A DNA stretch of 64,000 nt from Candidatus Spongiihabitans thiooxidans (lineage in GTDB: Bacteria > Pseudomonadota > Gammaproteobacteria > Arenicellales > Poriferihabitantaceae), in the NCBI GenBank assembly GCA_001543005.1, contig LFLB01000022.1, positions 62,001 through 126,000 on the forward strand, in the 5' to 3' direction. Positions 24,461-34,289 of this stretch are shown one piece after another (within the stretch, counting starts at the first letter, position 1; each line of letters opens with the position of its first letter). Position numbers and translations under genes: made by a program. The notes beneath the pieces were generated by a model. It was not told the DNA's origin. It searched no databases and worked only from the letters and a program-made list of their open reading frames with translations.

Positions 24461-25654
24461 ATGAATGAAGTAGCCCTTCCCCAACCGCAGCGAAATATTG
24501 TCTCACGCCTGTGGAATGACAAAGAAACCCGCCAAGTAATCATTCAGATACTGGCCTTTGTGGTGATATTCGCGTTCTTCTTCATTATGGTTCGCAACGC
24601 CATCACCAATCTGGAGGCGATTGGCAAGGACATCAGCATGGATTTCCTGTCGCAGCCATCTAACTACGACATCAGCCAGTCGTTGATTGAATACAGCTCA
24701 CGTTCGACCCATCTCCGTGCGATGACGGTCGGCATCATCAATACCTTGCTAGTGGCAGTTTTCGGCATCGCATTAGCGACCGTTATTGGTTTCTTGTTGG
24801 GGGTATGCCGGCTGTCCAAAAACTGGATCGTCAACAAATTGGCATACGTGTATATTGAATATGTGCGTAACGTGCCGGTGTTGCTGCATATCTTGCTGGT
24901 GCATGGCATTATCGTCAATTCCCTACCAACGCCGAAGAACGCGGTGGTTGTGAACGAGGTGGCGTTTCTCACCAATCGCGGATTCTTCATCCCCAGCCCC
25001 GACTTCCAGCCGTTGTATTGGGTGGTAGCCGCGCTGTTTGTCATCGGCGTCATTTTCAGCCTGCGGTTCCGAAAATACGCTCAGAAAGTGCAAGATCAAA
25101 CCGGCAAGCATTATCCGGTATTCTGGATATGTTTTGGTGCCATCGTTGGCGTTCCATTCATTATGTATTTCCTGTTGGGTTCTCCCATCGTCTGGGAGAT
25201 TCCCGAACTCAAAGGATTCAATTACAGTGGCGGCTTGGTCATCCGCCCCGAATTCATCGCCTTGTGGCTGGCATTGTCCATTTATACTGCGGCTTTCATC
25301 GGCGAGATTGTGCGCGCCGGCATCAGCGCAGTGGATTGGGGACAAAACGAGGCGGCCGCGGCATTAGGCGTTACCCGTGGCCGTACCCTGAGCCTAGTGG
25401 TGATTCCGCAGGCGTTGCGCATTATCATCCCGCCTTTAACCAGCCAGTATTTAAATCTTGCCAAAAACTCGTCGCTGGCGATCGCCATCGGCTATATGGA
25501 CATCGTCGCCACCATCGGCGGCATCACCCTGAATCAGACCGGGCGCGAAATGGAATGTATGGCCATCGTATTGACGTTGTACCTGATATTCTCGCTGTTG
25601 ATATCGTCTGGCATGAACTGGTACAACAACCGAATCAAACTGGTGGAAAGATAG
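24461..25654 (+). CDS. aapQ: General L-amino-acid ABC transporter permease
   Basis: 397 residues. The start 'QRNIVSRLWNDKETRQVI' is typical of AapQ. Eight or so membrane helices; the permease coupling region is 'RAGISAVDWGQNEAAAALG' with 'IPQALRIIIPPLTSQYLNL'. It is longer than simple HisQ-type permeases, as usual for the Aap/Bzt group. It pairs with AapM to form the membrane channel; the next gene starts 6 bases after its stop. Confidence 0.94.
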   Translation: MNEVALPQPQRNIVSRLWNDKETRQVIIQILAFVVIFAFFFIMVRNAITNLEAIGKDISMDFLSQPSNYDISQSLIEYSSRSTHLRAMTVGIINTLLVAVFGIALATVIGFLLGVCRLSKNWIVNKLAYVYIEYVRNVPVLLHILLVHGIIVNSLPTPKNAVVVNEVAFLTNRGFFIPSPDFQPLYWVVAALFVIGVIFSLRFRKYAQKVQDQTGKHYPVFWICFGAIVGVPFIMYFLLGSPIVWEIPELKGFNYSGGLVIRPEFIALWLALSIYTAAFIGEIVRAGISAVDWGQNEAAAALGVTRGRTLSLVVIPQALRIIIPPLTSQYLNLAKNSSLAIAIGYMDIVATIGGITLNQTGREMECMAIVLTLYLIFSLLISSGMNWYNNRIKLVER

Positions 25655-25660
25655 GCAGCC

Positions 25661-26788
25661 ATGGCATCAAACGAAAAAAGTTATGCCCCCGGCCAACATC
25701 CGGATCTGCCGGCACCGACAAATCTGGTTGGTCCAATCGCGTGGATTCGCGGAAATCTGCTGTCGTCGCCGACCAACATTGTGCTGACGGCTTTAGCGGC
25801 CTGGTTCCTGTACACGATTCTGCCGTCGACACTCAACTGGCTATTTTTTGATGCGGTATTTACCGGCGAGGATCGCAATGCCTGCCGGGCCGCCGGAGAG
25901 GGTGCCTGCTGGGCTTTCATCGGTGAAAGATTCAAACTTTTCACTTATGGCTTTTATCCGCTGGAACAACGCTGGCGTGTCAATCTTTCGTTTGTGTTGC
26001 TGTGCCTGGCGATGGTGCCGGTGCTATTCGATAAGGTCCCCTACCGCCAATACGGCCTCTACTATGCGATGGCATTCCCGTTTATCGCCGGCTGGTTGCT
26101 GGTAGGCGGGAATATTCTGGTTCTTGAACTGCCCATAGTGCCCACCGACAAATTCGGTGGCATTATGCTGACCCTGGTTATCGGCGTGACCGGCATCGCC
26201 TTTTCCCTGCCCCTCGGCATTCTGCTGGCGTTGGGCCGGTCATCCAGACTGCCGCTGATCAGGATTTTCTGCATCGGCTTCATCGAATTTATCCGCGGCG
26301 TGCCGCTGATTACGCTACTATTCGTGGCTTCCACCATGCTCAGTTACTTTTTGCCGCCGGGCACCAAGTTTGATTTGTTGTTGCGCGTGCTGATCATGGT
26401 AACGCTGTTTGCCTCGGCCTATATGGCCGAGGTCATTCGCGGTGGGCTACAAGCGATTCCCAACGGCCAGATTGAAGCGGGCGATGCGCTGGGGTTGAAA
26501 TACTGGCCGGCGATGCGCCTAATCGTGCTACCGCAGGCGTTAAAAATTTCCATACCGGGCATCGTCAACACTTTCATCGGCCTGTACAAAGACACCACGC
26601 TGGTCATTATCATCGGCTTGCTCGACCCGCTCGGCATCGGCCGTGCCTCGCTGTCCGACCCCAAATGGACCGGGCTTTCCAATGAAGTGTATCTTTTCGT
26701 CGCTCTATTTTTCTTTATCTCGTGCTTCGCGATGTCGCGCTATTCGCTCTATCTCGAAGGAAAACTCGAAACCGGCCACAAAAGATAA
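25661..26788 (+). CDS. aapM: General L-amino-acid ABC transporter permease
   Basis: 375 residues. A cytoplasmic N-terminus with 'LVGPIAWIRGNLLSSPTNI' is typical of AapM, then membrane helices and the coupling helix 'GGLQAIPNGQIEAGDALGL' with 'VLPQALKISIPGIVNTFIGL'. The residues 'FKDTTLV'-type segment appears as 'YKDTTLVIIIGLLD'. It lies between aapQ and aapP in one operon. Confidence 0.94.
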   Translation: MASNEKSYAPGQHPDLPAPTNLVGPIAWIRGNLLSSPTNIVLTALAAWFLYTILPSTLNWLFFDAVFTGEDRNACRAAGEGACWAFIGERFKLFTYGFYPLEQRWRVNLSFVLLCLAMVPVLFDKVPYRQYGLYYAMAFPFIAGWLLVGGNILVLELPIVPTDKFGGIMLTLVIGVTGIAFSLPLGILLALGRSSRLPLIRIFCIGFIEFIRGVPLITLLFVASTMLSYFLPPGTKFDLLLRVLIMVTLFASAYMAEVIRGGLQAIPNGQIEAGDALGLKYWPAMRLIVLPQALKISIPGIVNTFIGLYKDTTLVIIIGLLDPLGIGRASLSDPKWTGLSNEVYLFVALFFFISCFAMSRYSLYLEGKLETGHKR

Positions 26789-26829
26789 CCCGAAACGATA
26801 ACGCCAAAAAATAATGAGGTATTTCTGCT

Positions 26830-27621
26830 ATGCCTAATCAAACCGATGGGGCTAATCAAAACCAAGCCGATCAAAATCAGAACGCCAATCTAGCCATCAA
26901 TATTGTGGCCATGCACAAATGGTATGGCGAATTTCATGTGCTGAAAGATATTAACCTTGCGGTGACCAGCGGTGAACGAATCGTTATCTGCGGCCCCTCC
27001 GGCTCCGGCAAGTCCACCATGATTCGCTGTATCAACCGGCTGGAAGAGCACCAGCAAGGGGATATTATTGTCGATGGCGTGGAACTTACCAATGACCTGA
27101 AAAATATCGAAACGGTGCGCCGGGAAGTCGGTATGGTGTTCCAGCATTTTAATCTTTTTCCACATTTAACCGTCTTGGAAAACTGCACACTGGCACCGAT
27201 TTGGGTGCGCAAAACACCCAAGTCCGAAGCCGTGGAAGCCGCCATGAAGTATCTCGAGCGAGTCAAGATACCGGAGCAAGCCAACAAGTTCCCCGGCCAG
27301 TTATCCGGCGGCCAGCAACAGCGCGTGGCCATCGCCCGCAGTTTGTGCATGAACCCGCGCATCATGTTGTTCGACGAACCGACCTCGGCCCTTGACCCGG
27401 AAATGATCAAGGAAGTGCTGGACGTCATGGTTGAACTGGCGCAGGAAGGCATGACCATGTTATGCGTAACCCACGAAATGGGCTTCGCCAAAACCGTCGC
27501 CAACCGGGTGATTTTTATGGATGTCGGCGAAATTATCGAAGAAAACACGCCGGATCGGTTCTTCGACCACCCGCAACACGACCGCACCAAACTGTTCTTA
27601 AGCCAGATACTCAGCCATTAG
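26830..27621 (+). CDS. aapP: General L-amino-acid ABC transporter ATPase
   Basis: 263 residues. Walker A 'GPSGSGKST' at 55-63, signature '[13 protein letters not shown]' and Walker B '[12 protein letters not shown]', then the switch His in 'CVTHEMGFA'. The first 20 residues are rich in Asn and Gln, which is an unusual extension before the usual start '[12 protein letters not shown]'. It drives uptake through AapQ/AapM. An 18-bp piece of its end (GAAAACACGCCGGATCGG, 27541-27558) is repeated just after the stop at 27622-27639. Confidence 0.95.
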   Translation: MPNQTDGANQNQADQNQNANLAINIVAMHKWYGEFHVLKDINLAVTSGERIVICGPSGSGKSTMIRCINRLEEHQQGDIIVDGVELTNDLKNIETVRREVGMVFQHFNLFPHLTVLENCTLAPIWVRKTPKSEAVEAAMKYLERVKIPEQANKFPGQLSGGQQQRVAIARSLCMNPRIMLFDEPTSALDPEMIKEVLDVMVELAQEGMTMLCVTHEMGFAKTVANRVIFMDVGEIIEENTPDRFFDHPQHDRTKLFLSQILSH

Positions 27622-27710
27622 CGAAAACACGCCGGATCGGCCAACAATAATTGGTTGACGCTACACTGAATAAGTGATTACCGACCGTAAATAATCATTC
27701 TCTGTTTAGT

Positions 27711-27738
27711 GTGGGAGCTTTTCCACAGCTCCTTTATT
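27711..27738 (+). terminator. Possible terminator after aapP
   Basis: GGAGC and GCTCC (27714-27718, 27728-27732) can pair across a 9-base loop and are followed by TTTATT. The stem is short, so confidence is modest. Confidence 0.4.
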
Positions 27739-27788
27739 CGACAATAACGGTGAAGTGAAAATTTGAAACAGCCGATAATTCTTATTCC

Positions 27789-29189
27789 ATGCAGGGCATC
27801 CCCATAGCACTGGCTTTTTGTCTGACGCTCTTTGGCCAGGTTTTCGCACAAGATACGCCGCCCGCGACCGAGCAGGAAGCGTTGGACCCGGAGAATAATT
27901 TTTGTGAAAAAGTACCCACTGACCAGCTTTGCTCGTATCTGCCCCATGATATTACGGATTTCAGTGCGTCTTTTGTCTATCGGCTGATCATCCCGTCCGC
28001 GCAAAACCCATTTGACTTGTTTTCCTGGAAGTCATTCATCGCATTGAATTGGCCCACGGATGACGAGGGGCATCCCCAAAGCAACCTGATTGGCGCTGAT
28101 CCGGAGGCGCCACGAGTATGGAACCACTATAAAAATCCTGCACAGCTATTCGACCTGCTCGGTAATAATGTTTGCGCCGACCCGCCCGGGAATAAGTCGA
28201 TTTTGGTGACGGATGAGTTCATACAGGCCACGGGTCAGCCTTTGATCGACCGCAACCTGAACTATGTTGTGTATGATGTCCGGGTGAACCCGGTGGTGAC
28301 GGAATACATCTATACAAACGGCCTTGAGAGCGTTGCCGGCCAAATCGCATTTAAGAATAGCGGAATTCCAATTGAGTTTCCTCTGGGTCACTACACCAAT
28401 GTTGAAGCAAGAACGGGAGGTTCCGTGGGGGCCTTGGAAATTAAATCGGCGTGGCGTATTTTGTCGCCACATTCAAAGGATGACCTCAGGCGTTATCATG
28501 CTGTCAATGGTTTAATCGCCATAGATGGAAAAGACACTATCACTGGCGAACCTTTGTGCGTTAAGGCAAAACTTGGATTGGTCGGTATGCACATTATGCA
28601 TCGCACGCAAAGCGGCAATGGGGATGATTGGATATGGACAACTTTTGAGCATATAGATAATGTACCCACGGCGGATAACGCGCGCGGCCCAAACAGTATT
28701 TTTGCCGAAGAGTTATTTCCGGGCGGTTGTCAAATCGCCAATCCACCGGAAAATCGCTATTCTTTCTACCAAAAAGACTGCCCGGACTGCAAAACAAATT
28801 GGATCGATTCCCAAGATAGACAGAGCTGGAAATGGTCGTCGCTGGCACCCTTTGCCGCCACCGCCGTGGCAGAAAATGGCTATGGTGTTCAGGCGGTTCG
28901 GTGCTGGAAACCGTCTTTAGGCACGCAGGCGATCAATCAAATCTGGCAACAAAAACTATCTGGCACCGTTTGGGCAAATTATCAATTGTTAACCACGCAG
29001 TGGAAAGGAGCCAATAAGGATCTGATGTTTCCAAACGGTGAAGTTCCCAGATACTTGACCAATTCAACCATAGAAACCTATATTCAAACCAATCACGATG
29101 GAACTTGCCTGGGCTGTCATAGCACTGCGACAAGCGCCACCCAACAACCCGCTAATTTCACTTTTGTGTTAAAACGGGCACGTCAGTAA
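27789..29189 (+). CDS. Exported protein with a C-terminal c-type heme motif, function unknown
   Basis: 466 residues. A signal peptide is likely ('IALAFCLTLFGQVFAQ', cut near residue 21). The body has 'FDLFSWKSFIALNWP' near 75-90, which I associate with uncharacterised cytochrome-family proteins of proteobacteria, plus several Cys pairs ('KDCPDCKTNW'). Near the end is 'CLGCH' (C440-H444), a covalent heme c site. Only one CxxCH is present, so it would hold one heme. It stands alone between aapP and a convergent gene. A periplasmic electron carrier or oxidase subunit is plausible but not shown. Confidence 0.7.
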   Translation: MQGIPIALAFCLTLFGQVFAQDTPPATEQEALDPENNFCEKVPTDQLCSYLPHDITDFSASFVYRLIIPSAQNPFDLFSWKSFIALNWPTDDEGHPQSNLIGADPEAPRVWNHYKNPAQLFDLLGNNVCADPPGNKSILVTDEFIQATGQPLIDRNLNYVVYDVRVNPVVTEYIYTNGLESVAGQIAFKNSGIPIEFPLGHYTNVEARTGGSVGALEIKSAWRILSPHSKDDLRRYHAVNGLIAIDGKDTITGEPLCVKAKLGLVGMHIMHRTQSGNGDDWIWTTFEHIDNVPTADNARGPNSIFAEELFPGGCQIANPPENRYSFYQKDCPDCKTNWIDSQDRQSWKWSSLAPFAATAVAENGYGVQAVRCWKPSLGTQAINQIWQQKLSGTVWANYQLLTTQWKGANKDLMFPNGEVPRYLTNSTIETYIQTNHDGTCLGCHSTATSATQQPANFTFVLKRARQ

Positions 29190-29242
29190 GCGACCTGGCC
29201 ACGGCATCCGATACCCCCTGCGAGTCGGCTTTGATACGGTTA

Positions 29243-30130
29243 TCATTGGCCGATGTGCTGTTGTAAAAAGGCTTGAACCTGATCACCAACCCATCACATT
29301 CGGTCAATATCGAACTCGCGTTCAGCGCCTTCAATTATTCTGAGGGTAAATAAATGCTTTTGATTTGGCTCGGTATTTTCCAACATCTTTTGGCAGAGCA
29401 AGGGACGCAACTCGTCTTTCTCGCCCACAAACACCAAGGATGGCGCAATATATTCCGAGTGCATTTCACAATCCGGATAAAACGCCACAGCCGCCTTGAA
29501 TCGTCGCTTAAACAGCCGCGCAAATCCCTGGGCATTCACGGATTTTACCGCCCCCGAACCGCCCAACCCCCATCCTATGACGGCGACTCTTTCTGCATCA
29601 ATGTAAGGCAAGGTGCTCAAATACTCCAGCGCACCCATGCCATCGAACAACAAATCAGTGCCGCCCACAGCGCCGTCATAGCGGGCTGGATCACAGTTCA
29701 CACCGATATGCGGACGTGATGTCACGCTATTTACTTGCAACGCGACATAGCCCCATTGAACAATTTGCGAGCGCCAGTCCTGGTTCTGGTCCTTGTCCAT
29801 GTCGGTCCAGCCCTTGCAGGTGGGAAACATGAGAACCACGGCAAACGGGCCTTCCCCTTCCGGCTTTGCCAGTGTCGCTGATAATGCAATCCCAGGTTTT
29901 CCTTGTCTGGTCGGCACACCTTGTGCTTTGGATATACGAATCATGAATGGCGTCGGCGGCAGTACCGCGCTGTTGAATGAGATCATTTCCTTGGCCAACG
30001 ACACGCTGATGAACGGGATATTGCCAATCAGAAAACCGATGCACGCAAAGACGAGGGAGCGCACCCACCTCAGGAAGATATGGCGGGTCAAGTCAGTACC
30101 GTGTAATTCTATTGAATAACTGTTGGGCAT
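29243..30130 (-). pseudogene. Dienelactone-hydrolase-like alpha/beta hydrolase, degraded
   Basis: From ATG 30130 the frame runs 279 residues to a TGA at 29294-29296; reading on gives 'WVGDQVQAFLQQHIGQ', the normal last helix of the family, ending at 29243. So the TGA looks premature. A membrane anchor or signal lies at about residues 20-45. The core is recognisable ('FAVVLMFPTCKGWTD', 'VFVGEKDELRP'), but the nucleophile elbow reads 'IGWGLGGSG' with Gly where Ser or Cys should be, and the catalytic His after 'EGA' is replaced ('GAEREFD'). Both catalytic losses plus the stop point to a dead gene. The annotated frame upstream of 30130 overlaps the glycosylase gene. Confidence 0.65.
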
Positions 30131-30260
30131 TTTAGTAACGGGATTCTGGTTAGCATTTCCAGCTATATTAGAGTAAGTCACGTTTCGGGTCAACCAAAGT
30201 CTCTGCGCTCGTGAATTCAACGAGCATCCGGCCATTGTCGATGCCCGTAATGTCCCGCAG

Positions 30261-30893
30261 TCAATCCAGCGTCGCCGACCCATAATACTTCCACATCAAC
30301 AACGCCACGCTGGTTCGATGCGGCGACCATTTCTCGCTGAGCTTCCTGGTTTGTTTTTCATCAGGGCGACTGCGCAGTTTTTGATAACGCTGCACCGCCG
30401 TTTGCAACGCCAGGTCATTTGCCGGAAATATGTCGGCGCGGCCCAAAGCGAACATAGCGTAAATTTCTGCTGACCACCTCCCCATTCCCTTAATTTTGGT
30501 AAGTTCAAAAATCACCCCGCTGTCGGTCAGTGTTTCCAGGGTTTCCAGCCTCAAGTCTTTGGCCAACAGCATTTCGGCTAATCCTCTAACATAACTTATT
30601 TTTCTTGACGACAACCCGCACTGCCGTAGCTGGGCCGGCGTCCGATTCAGTATTTTTCTTGGGGTAACCGCGCCACGGTTCAATTTTTCGAGTCTGCTCC
30701 AGATTGCAGAAGCCGCTTTGGCGGATAACTGTTGCGCATTAATAATTTCAACCAAAGTCGAGAAACCTGTTTTTCTTATACGTGGCTCAGGATAACCAAC
30801 TTGATCGATGACATGGGGCAAGCCCGGATCAAGTTGACAGGCCCTGTTCAGTTCTGATTCAATCAATGCACGCCGTATTCCGGCATGTTGCAT
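30261..30893 (-). CDS. DNA-3-methyladenine glycosylase II (AlkA-like, HhH-GPD)
   Basis: About 210 residues from ATG 30893 (an upstream in-frame ATG at 30950 is possible). The helix-hairpin-helix is 'LTKIKGMGRWSAEIYAMF' and the catalytic Asp follows in 'IFPANDLAL'. 'STLVEIINAQQLSAKAA' is the family's DNA-wedge region. It removes alkylated purines from DNA to start base-excision repair. It is divergent from the response regulator gene, sharing about 110 bases of upstream DNA. Confidence 0.9.
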   Translation of the reverse strand: MQHAGIRRALIESELNRACQLDPGLPHVIDQVGYPEPRIRKTGFSTLVEIINAQQLSAKAASAIWSRLEKLNRGAVTPRKILNRTPAQLRQCGLSSRKISYVRGLAEMLLAKDLRLETLETLTDSGVIFELTKIKGMGRWSAEIYAMFALGRADIFPANDLALQTAVQRYQKLRSRPDEKQTRKLSEKWSPHRTSVALLMWKYYGSATLD

Positions 30894-31007
30894 TCCAATA
30901 TACCGAACTTTATTGGCTGACAGCCGTGCCGATTGACAATCGATTATCATTTACAATACCATATCATTTTTCGCTCAACATAGCACATTCCTGCCTTGAG
31001 AGATCTC

Positions 31008-31688
31008 ATGCGTGTATTGATAATCGAAGACGACCAAGCTACCGCAGCCTACATACAAAAAGGATTGGTGGAGGCCGGACATACCGTTGACATAGCGGTT
31101 CAGGGTGATGAGGGTTTGTTGATGGCGACCAGCGAAAGCTACCAGGCATTAATTGTTGACCGAATGTTGCCGGTTATGGATGGACTCACTGTCATTGCCG
31201 CCTTGCGGACACAAGATAACCATACCCCTGCCTTGATTTTAAGCGCTTTGGGCGATGTGGACGAACGAGTGGAAGGTCTAAAAGCGGGGGGTGATGATTA
31301 TTTATCCAAACCATTCGCGTTCTCTGAATTGCTGGCACGGCTGGAAGCGCTGGCAAGAAGATCCGCTGCAGGCGCTCAGGAAACTACTTTGGCGGCCGGG
31401 GATCTGGTAATGGATTTGCTCGATCGGGAAGTTAAGCGAGGCGACACACCCATCGATTTACAACCGCGCGAATTTCGGTTGCTTGAATATTTGATGCGTC
31501 ATCGCAATCAGGTGGTCACCCGAACCATGTTGCTGGAAAATGTCTGGGACTATAATTTTGACCCGCAAACTAATGTCATCGATGTGCATATCAGCCGTCT
31601 GCGCGGCAAAATAGATAAAAATTTTGATACCCAGCTGTTAAATACCGTGCGCGGCGCGGGATATATTTTACGTGCGGCAAAGACATAG
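31008..31688 (+). CDS. OmpR/PhoB-family response regulator
   Basis: 226 residues from ATG 31008 (a TTG at 30996 is less likely). Receiver domain: acidic pair 'EDD' at 7-9, phospho-acceptor D51 in 'LIVDRMLPVMDG', conserved Lys in 'YLSKPFAF'. Winged-helix domain: 'LQPREFRLLEYLMRH' and 'VIDVHISRLRGKI'. It overlaps the kinase gene by 17 bases. The input signal is not evident; metal or envelope stress regulators share this architecture. Confidence 0.94.
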   Translation: MRVLIIEDDQATAAYIQKGLVEAGHTVDIAVQGDEGLLMATSESYQALIVDRMLPVMDGLTVIAALRTQDNHTPALILSALGDVDERVEGLKAGGDDYLSKPFAFSELLARLEALARRSAAGAQETTLAAGDLVMDLLDREVKRGDTPIDLQPREFRLLEYLMRHRNQVVTRTMLLENVWDYNFDPQTNVIDVHISRLRGKIDKNFDTQLLNTVRGAGYILRAAKT

Positions 31689-33150
31689 TTTATTTCATAG
31701 TTACACCCTTCGACTGGCGTTGCTGTACGCCATCATCTTTAGCGCGTCAACATTATTGCTGTTTTATTTCTTCTATATTTTTACCGCATCCTATATGACC
31801 CAGCAAATGGACAGCACGATACAGGCGGAAATCCAGGGCCTGGTCGAGCGATACGATCAGGAGGGACTTCCGGGATTAACTGCATTGATCGCTGAACGGG
31901 TAAACCGGCAACAAGCTACGGGTAATTCTATTTATTTACTGACTACATTCACCTTGCAACCGGTGGTTGGAAATCTCGACCGCTGGCCCAGCAATGTGTC
32001 CAGTAATAACGACTGGATTGAATTCAGTTTAGAAATAAATGAACAAACCAATGAAACCCATCTGGCGAGAGCCAAGATTTTTCGCCTGCCCGAAAAGCAT
32101 GGATTGTTGGTCGGTCGCGATATAAACCAGCTCACCGAAGCTAAAAGAAGAATAATTCTGGCATTGACCTGGGGGCTAGTCATCATGGCTTTGCTGGCAT
32201 TACTCGGCGGACTGGTATTGAGTAGAAAAACGGTAAGAAAGATCGAGCGGATAAACCAAACCACCAAAAGCATTATGTCCGGAGATTTATCGAGACGCGT
32301 TCCGATGACCGGTCGTAATGATGATTTTGACCAGATGGCAGATAATCTCAACCAAATGCTGGATCGAATACAAATGCTTATGGAAGATGTGCGCCGGGTA
32401 TCCGACAACATTGCACACGACTTACGCACGCCGCTGGCAAGGTTGCGACAACACTTGGAAGAAGCAAAGCTACAGGAAGATCCGACCTCGAAATCCGCCA
32501 TAAATCTGGAACAATCGATCAATGAAGCTGACTCATTACTGACAACCTTTAATGCGCTACTTCGTATTGCGCGAATTGAAGCAGGCCAGGTCAGGGCCGG
32601 ATTTTACAGGATTGATTTCCATACACTGCTGGAGGACATCGTTGAATTTTATGAGCCGTTGATTGAAGAAAAACACCAGGTCCTGGAAACAACTTTGCAA
32701 GCCAACATAAAATCTCAGGGCGATCAGAACCTTTTATTCCAGGCATTCGCCAATGTGATTGAAAATGCGATCAAATACACGCCCGATGGCGGCAATCTCT
32801 CGCTATCGTTAATTCGATTGCGCACCGAGCTTGTGGTCACCATCACCGATAATGGCCCGGGCATTCCCGAGTCGGAGCGGGACAAGGTTTTTCGTCGATT
32901 TTACCGACTTGATCAAAGTCGCAGCAAAAGTGGCAACGGCCTTGGTTTGAGCATGGTGTCGGCAGTCATTGCATTACATAATGGCACCATTAGCCTGCAG
33001 GATAACGCGCCAGGATTACGTGTTATTATCAAACTATCACTAATGGAAAGTTCGGCCAAAACAAACCTCGTGAAGACCCCGCCTATGGTCGAATCTGTCG
33101 TTCAAGAAATTGCTCTCCCGACAGAGGCGAACCGCACAACGATAAGCTAA
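31672..33150 (+). CDS. Sensor histidine kinase with HAMP domain
   Basis: 492 residues from a GTG inside the regulator gene. Two membrane helices (about 14-38 and 162-182) enclose a periplasmic sensor. HAMP 'KTVRKIERINQTTKS' region at about 185-235. Phospho-acceptor H249 in 'SDNIAHDLRTPLARLR'. N box 'NVIENAIKYTPDGG', G1 'DNGPGIP', F 'VFRRFYRLDQS', G2 'GNGLGLSM'. It pairs with the regulator. The last 40 residues are a low-complexity tail. The permease gene begins 20 bases later. Confidence 0.95.
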   Translation: MRQRHSLFHSYTLRLALLYAIIFSASTLLLFYFFYIFTASYMTQQMDSTIQAEIQGLVERYDQEGLPGLTALIAERVNRQQATGNSIYLLTTFTLQPVVGNLDRWPSNVSSNNDWIEFSLEINEQTNETHLARAKIFRLPEKHGLLVGRDINQLTEAKRRIILALTWGLVIMALLALLGGLVLSRKTVRKIERINQTTKSIMSGDLSRRVPMTGRNDDFDQMADNLNQMLDRIQMLMEDVRRVSDNIAHDLRTPLARLRQHLEEAKLQEDPTSKSAINLEQSINEADSLLTTFNALLRIARIEAGQVRAGFYRIDFHTLLEDIVEFYEPLIEEKHQVLETTLQANIKSQGDQNLLFQAFANVIENAIKYTPDGGNLSLSLIRLRTELVVTITDNGPGIPESERDKVFRRFYRLDQSRSKSGNGLGLSMVSAVIALHNGTISLQDNAPGLRVIIKLSLMESSAKTNLVKTPPMVESVVQEIALPTEANRTTIS

Positions 33151-33170
33151 TACACACGTCAATAAATACG

Positions 33171-34199
33171 ATGGAATTTTCAAATAATTTTTCTCCAGCA
33201 GCAAGGATGATATTAGTCGGTGCTGCCATTGTCGTGTTGATCGCGGGGCTCAAGAGTGCAAGCGGCATAGTTTCTCCATTATTAATGGCGGTGTTCATAT
33301 CCATCGTCTGCACCCCGGCATTATTTTGGATGCAGCGTCGCGGATTCCCAACTATTGTCGCATTGATTGTTATCCTCGGGATAGTTGGACTATTAGGCGT
33401 TGCGGTGTTTAGCCTAATCGCCAACTCCCTCGACCAATTCAGCAATTCGCTGCCGAGATATAAACAAAACCTCGCGGCAATGTATGAACAATTCGACGCA
33501 ACCATCATGCACTGGGGATATTCGTTACCCGTGGACGGCATTACCGAACAAGTGAATCCTGACTCGCTGATCAAGCTGCTCAATTATATGCTCAGTGGCT
33601 TGAGCAACATTCTGGCAGACGGACTCGTGGTATTTCTGGCCGTGCTGTTTATCCTGGCAGAGGTGGCAAACTTACCCAATAAACTCAGGCACGCCTTAAA
33701 AAGCCCGGATCAGTCAATGAAAAGACTCCAGACATTTACTGGAAAAGTGATTCATTATCTCGCGTTAAAGGCGGCCACCAGTGTATTGACTGCGATTTGC
33801 GTTGCCGTGGTGTTGTGGATATTGAAAATTGACTACGTTTTTCTTTGGGCGGTATTGGCGTTTTTTCTGAATTTCATACCCTATGTCGGCTCCGTTCTGG
33901 CCGGCATCCCGGCCGTATTGCTGGCATTGGTTGACCACGGTTTATTCACCGCGTTATGGGTCGCTGCGGGTTATGTGGTCATTAACATCGTGATTGGAAA
34001 TATTATCGAAACCCGACTAATGGGCGGCGGTTTGAACCTGTCTTCCTTCGTCGTGTTTGTTTCCCTGATTTTCTGGGGCTGGGTATTGGGGCCGGTCGGG
34101 ATGTTTCTCTCCATTCCCTTGACCATGTTGATCACCATTGCGTTGGAAAGCGGACCGGATTCACAACGCATTGCCCAGTTAATGCAAAATACTCACTAG
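33171..34199 (+). CDS. AI-2E transporter-family permease (PerM/YdiK-like)
   Basis: 342 residues, about seven to eight helices. Family marks: 'PALFWMQRRGFPTIVALIV' in the first part, 'INFI'-type 'FFLNFIPYVGSVLAGIPAV' near 222-240 and 'GNIIETRLMGGGLNLSSFVV' near 276-295. The family includes proteins tied to autoinducer-2 export, Na+/H+ antiport and others, so the substrate is open. It directly follows the sensor kinase and may be controlled by it. Confidence 0.9.
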   Translation: MEFSNNFSPAARMILVGAAIVVLIAGLKSASGIVSPLLMAVFISIVCTPALFWMQRRGFPTIVALIVILGIVGLLGVAVFSLIANSLDQFSNSLPRYKQNLAAMYEQFDATIMHWGYSLPVDGITEQVNPDSLIKLLNYMLSGLSNILADGLVVFLAVLFILAEVANLPNKLRHALKSPDQSMKRLQTFTGKVIHYLALKAATSVLTAICVAVVLWILKIDYVFLWAVLAFFLNFIPYVGSVLAGIPAVLLALVDHGLFTALWVAAGYVVINIVIGNIIETRLMGGGLNLSSFVVFVSLIFWGWVLGPVGMFLSIPLTMLITIALESGPDSQRIAQLMQNTH

Positions 34200-34289
34200 C
34201 CAGTTATCCGCTCTGTACCCACTGTTAATTTGATTATCCCGCATTTTTCGGTTTTAATCAGGATTCCTCAATTCCTCTGGCATCTTTTA

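Noticed and set aside
25018-25851. 277-codon plus-strand ORF across the end of aapQ and the start of aapM
   Set aside because: It lies out of frame within two clear permease genes and its sequence is Arg/His-rich nonsense typical of shadow frames.
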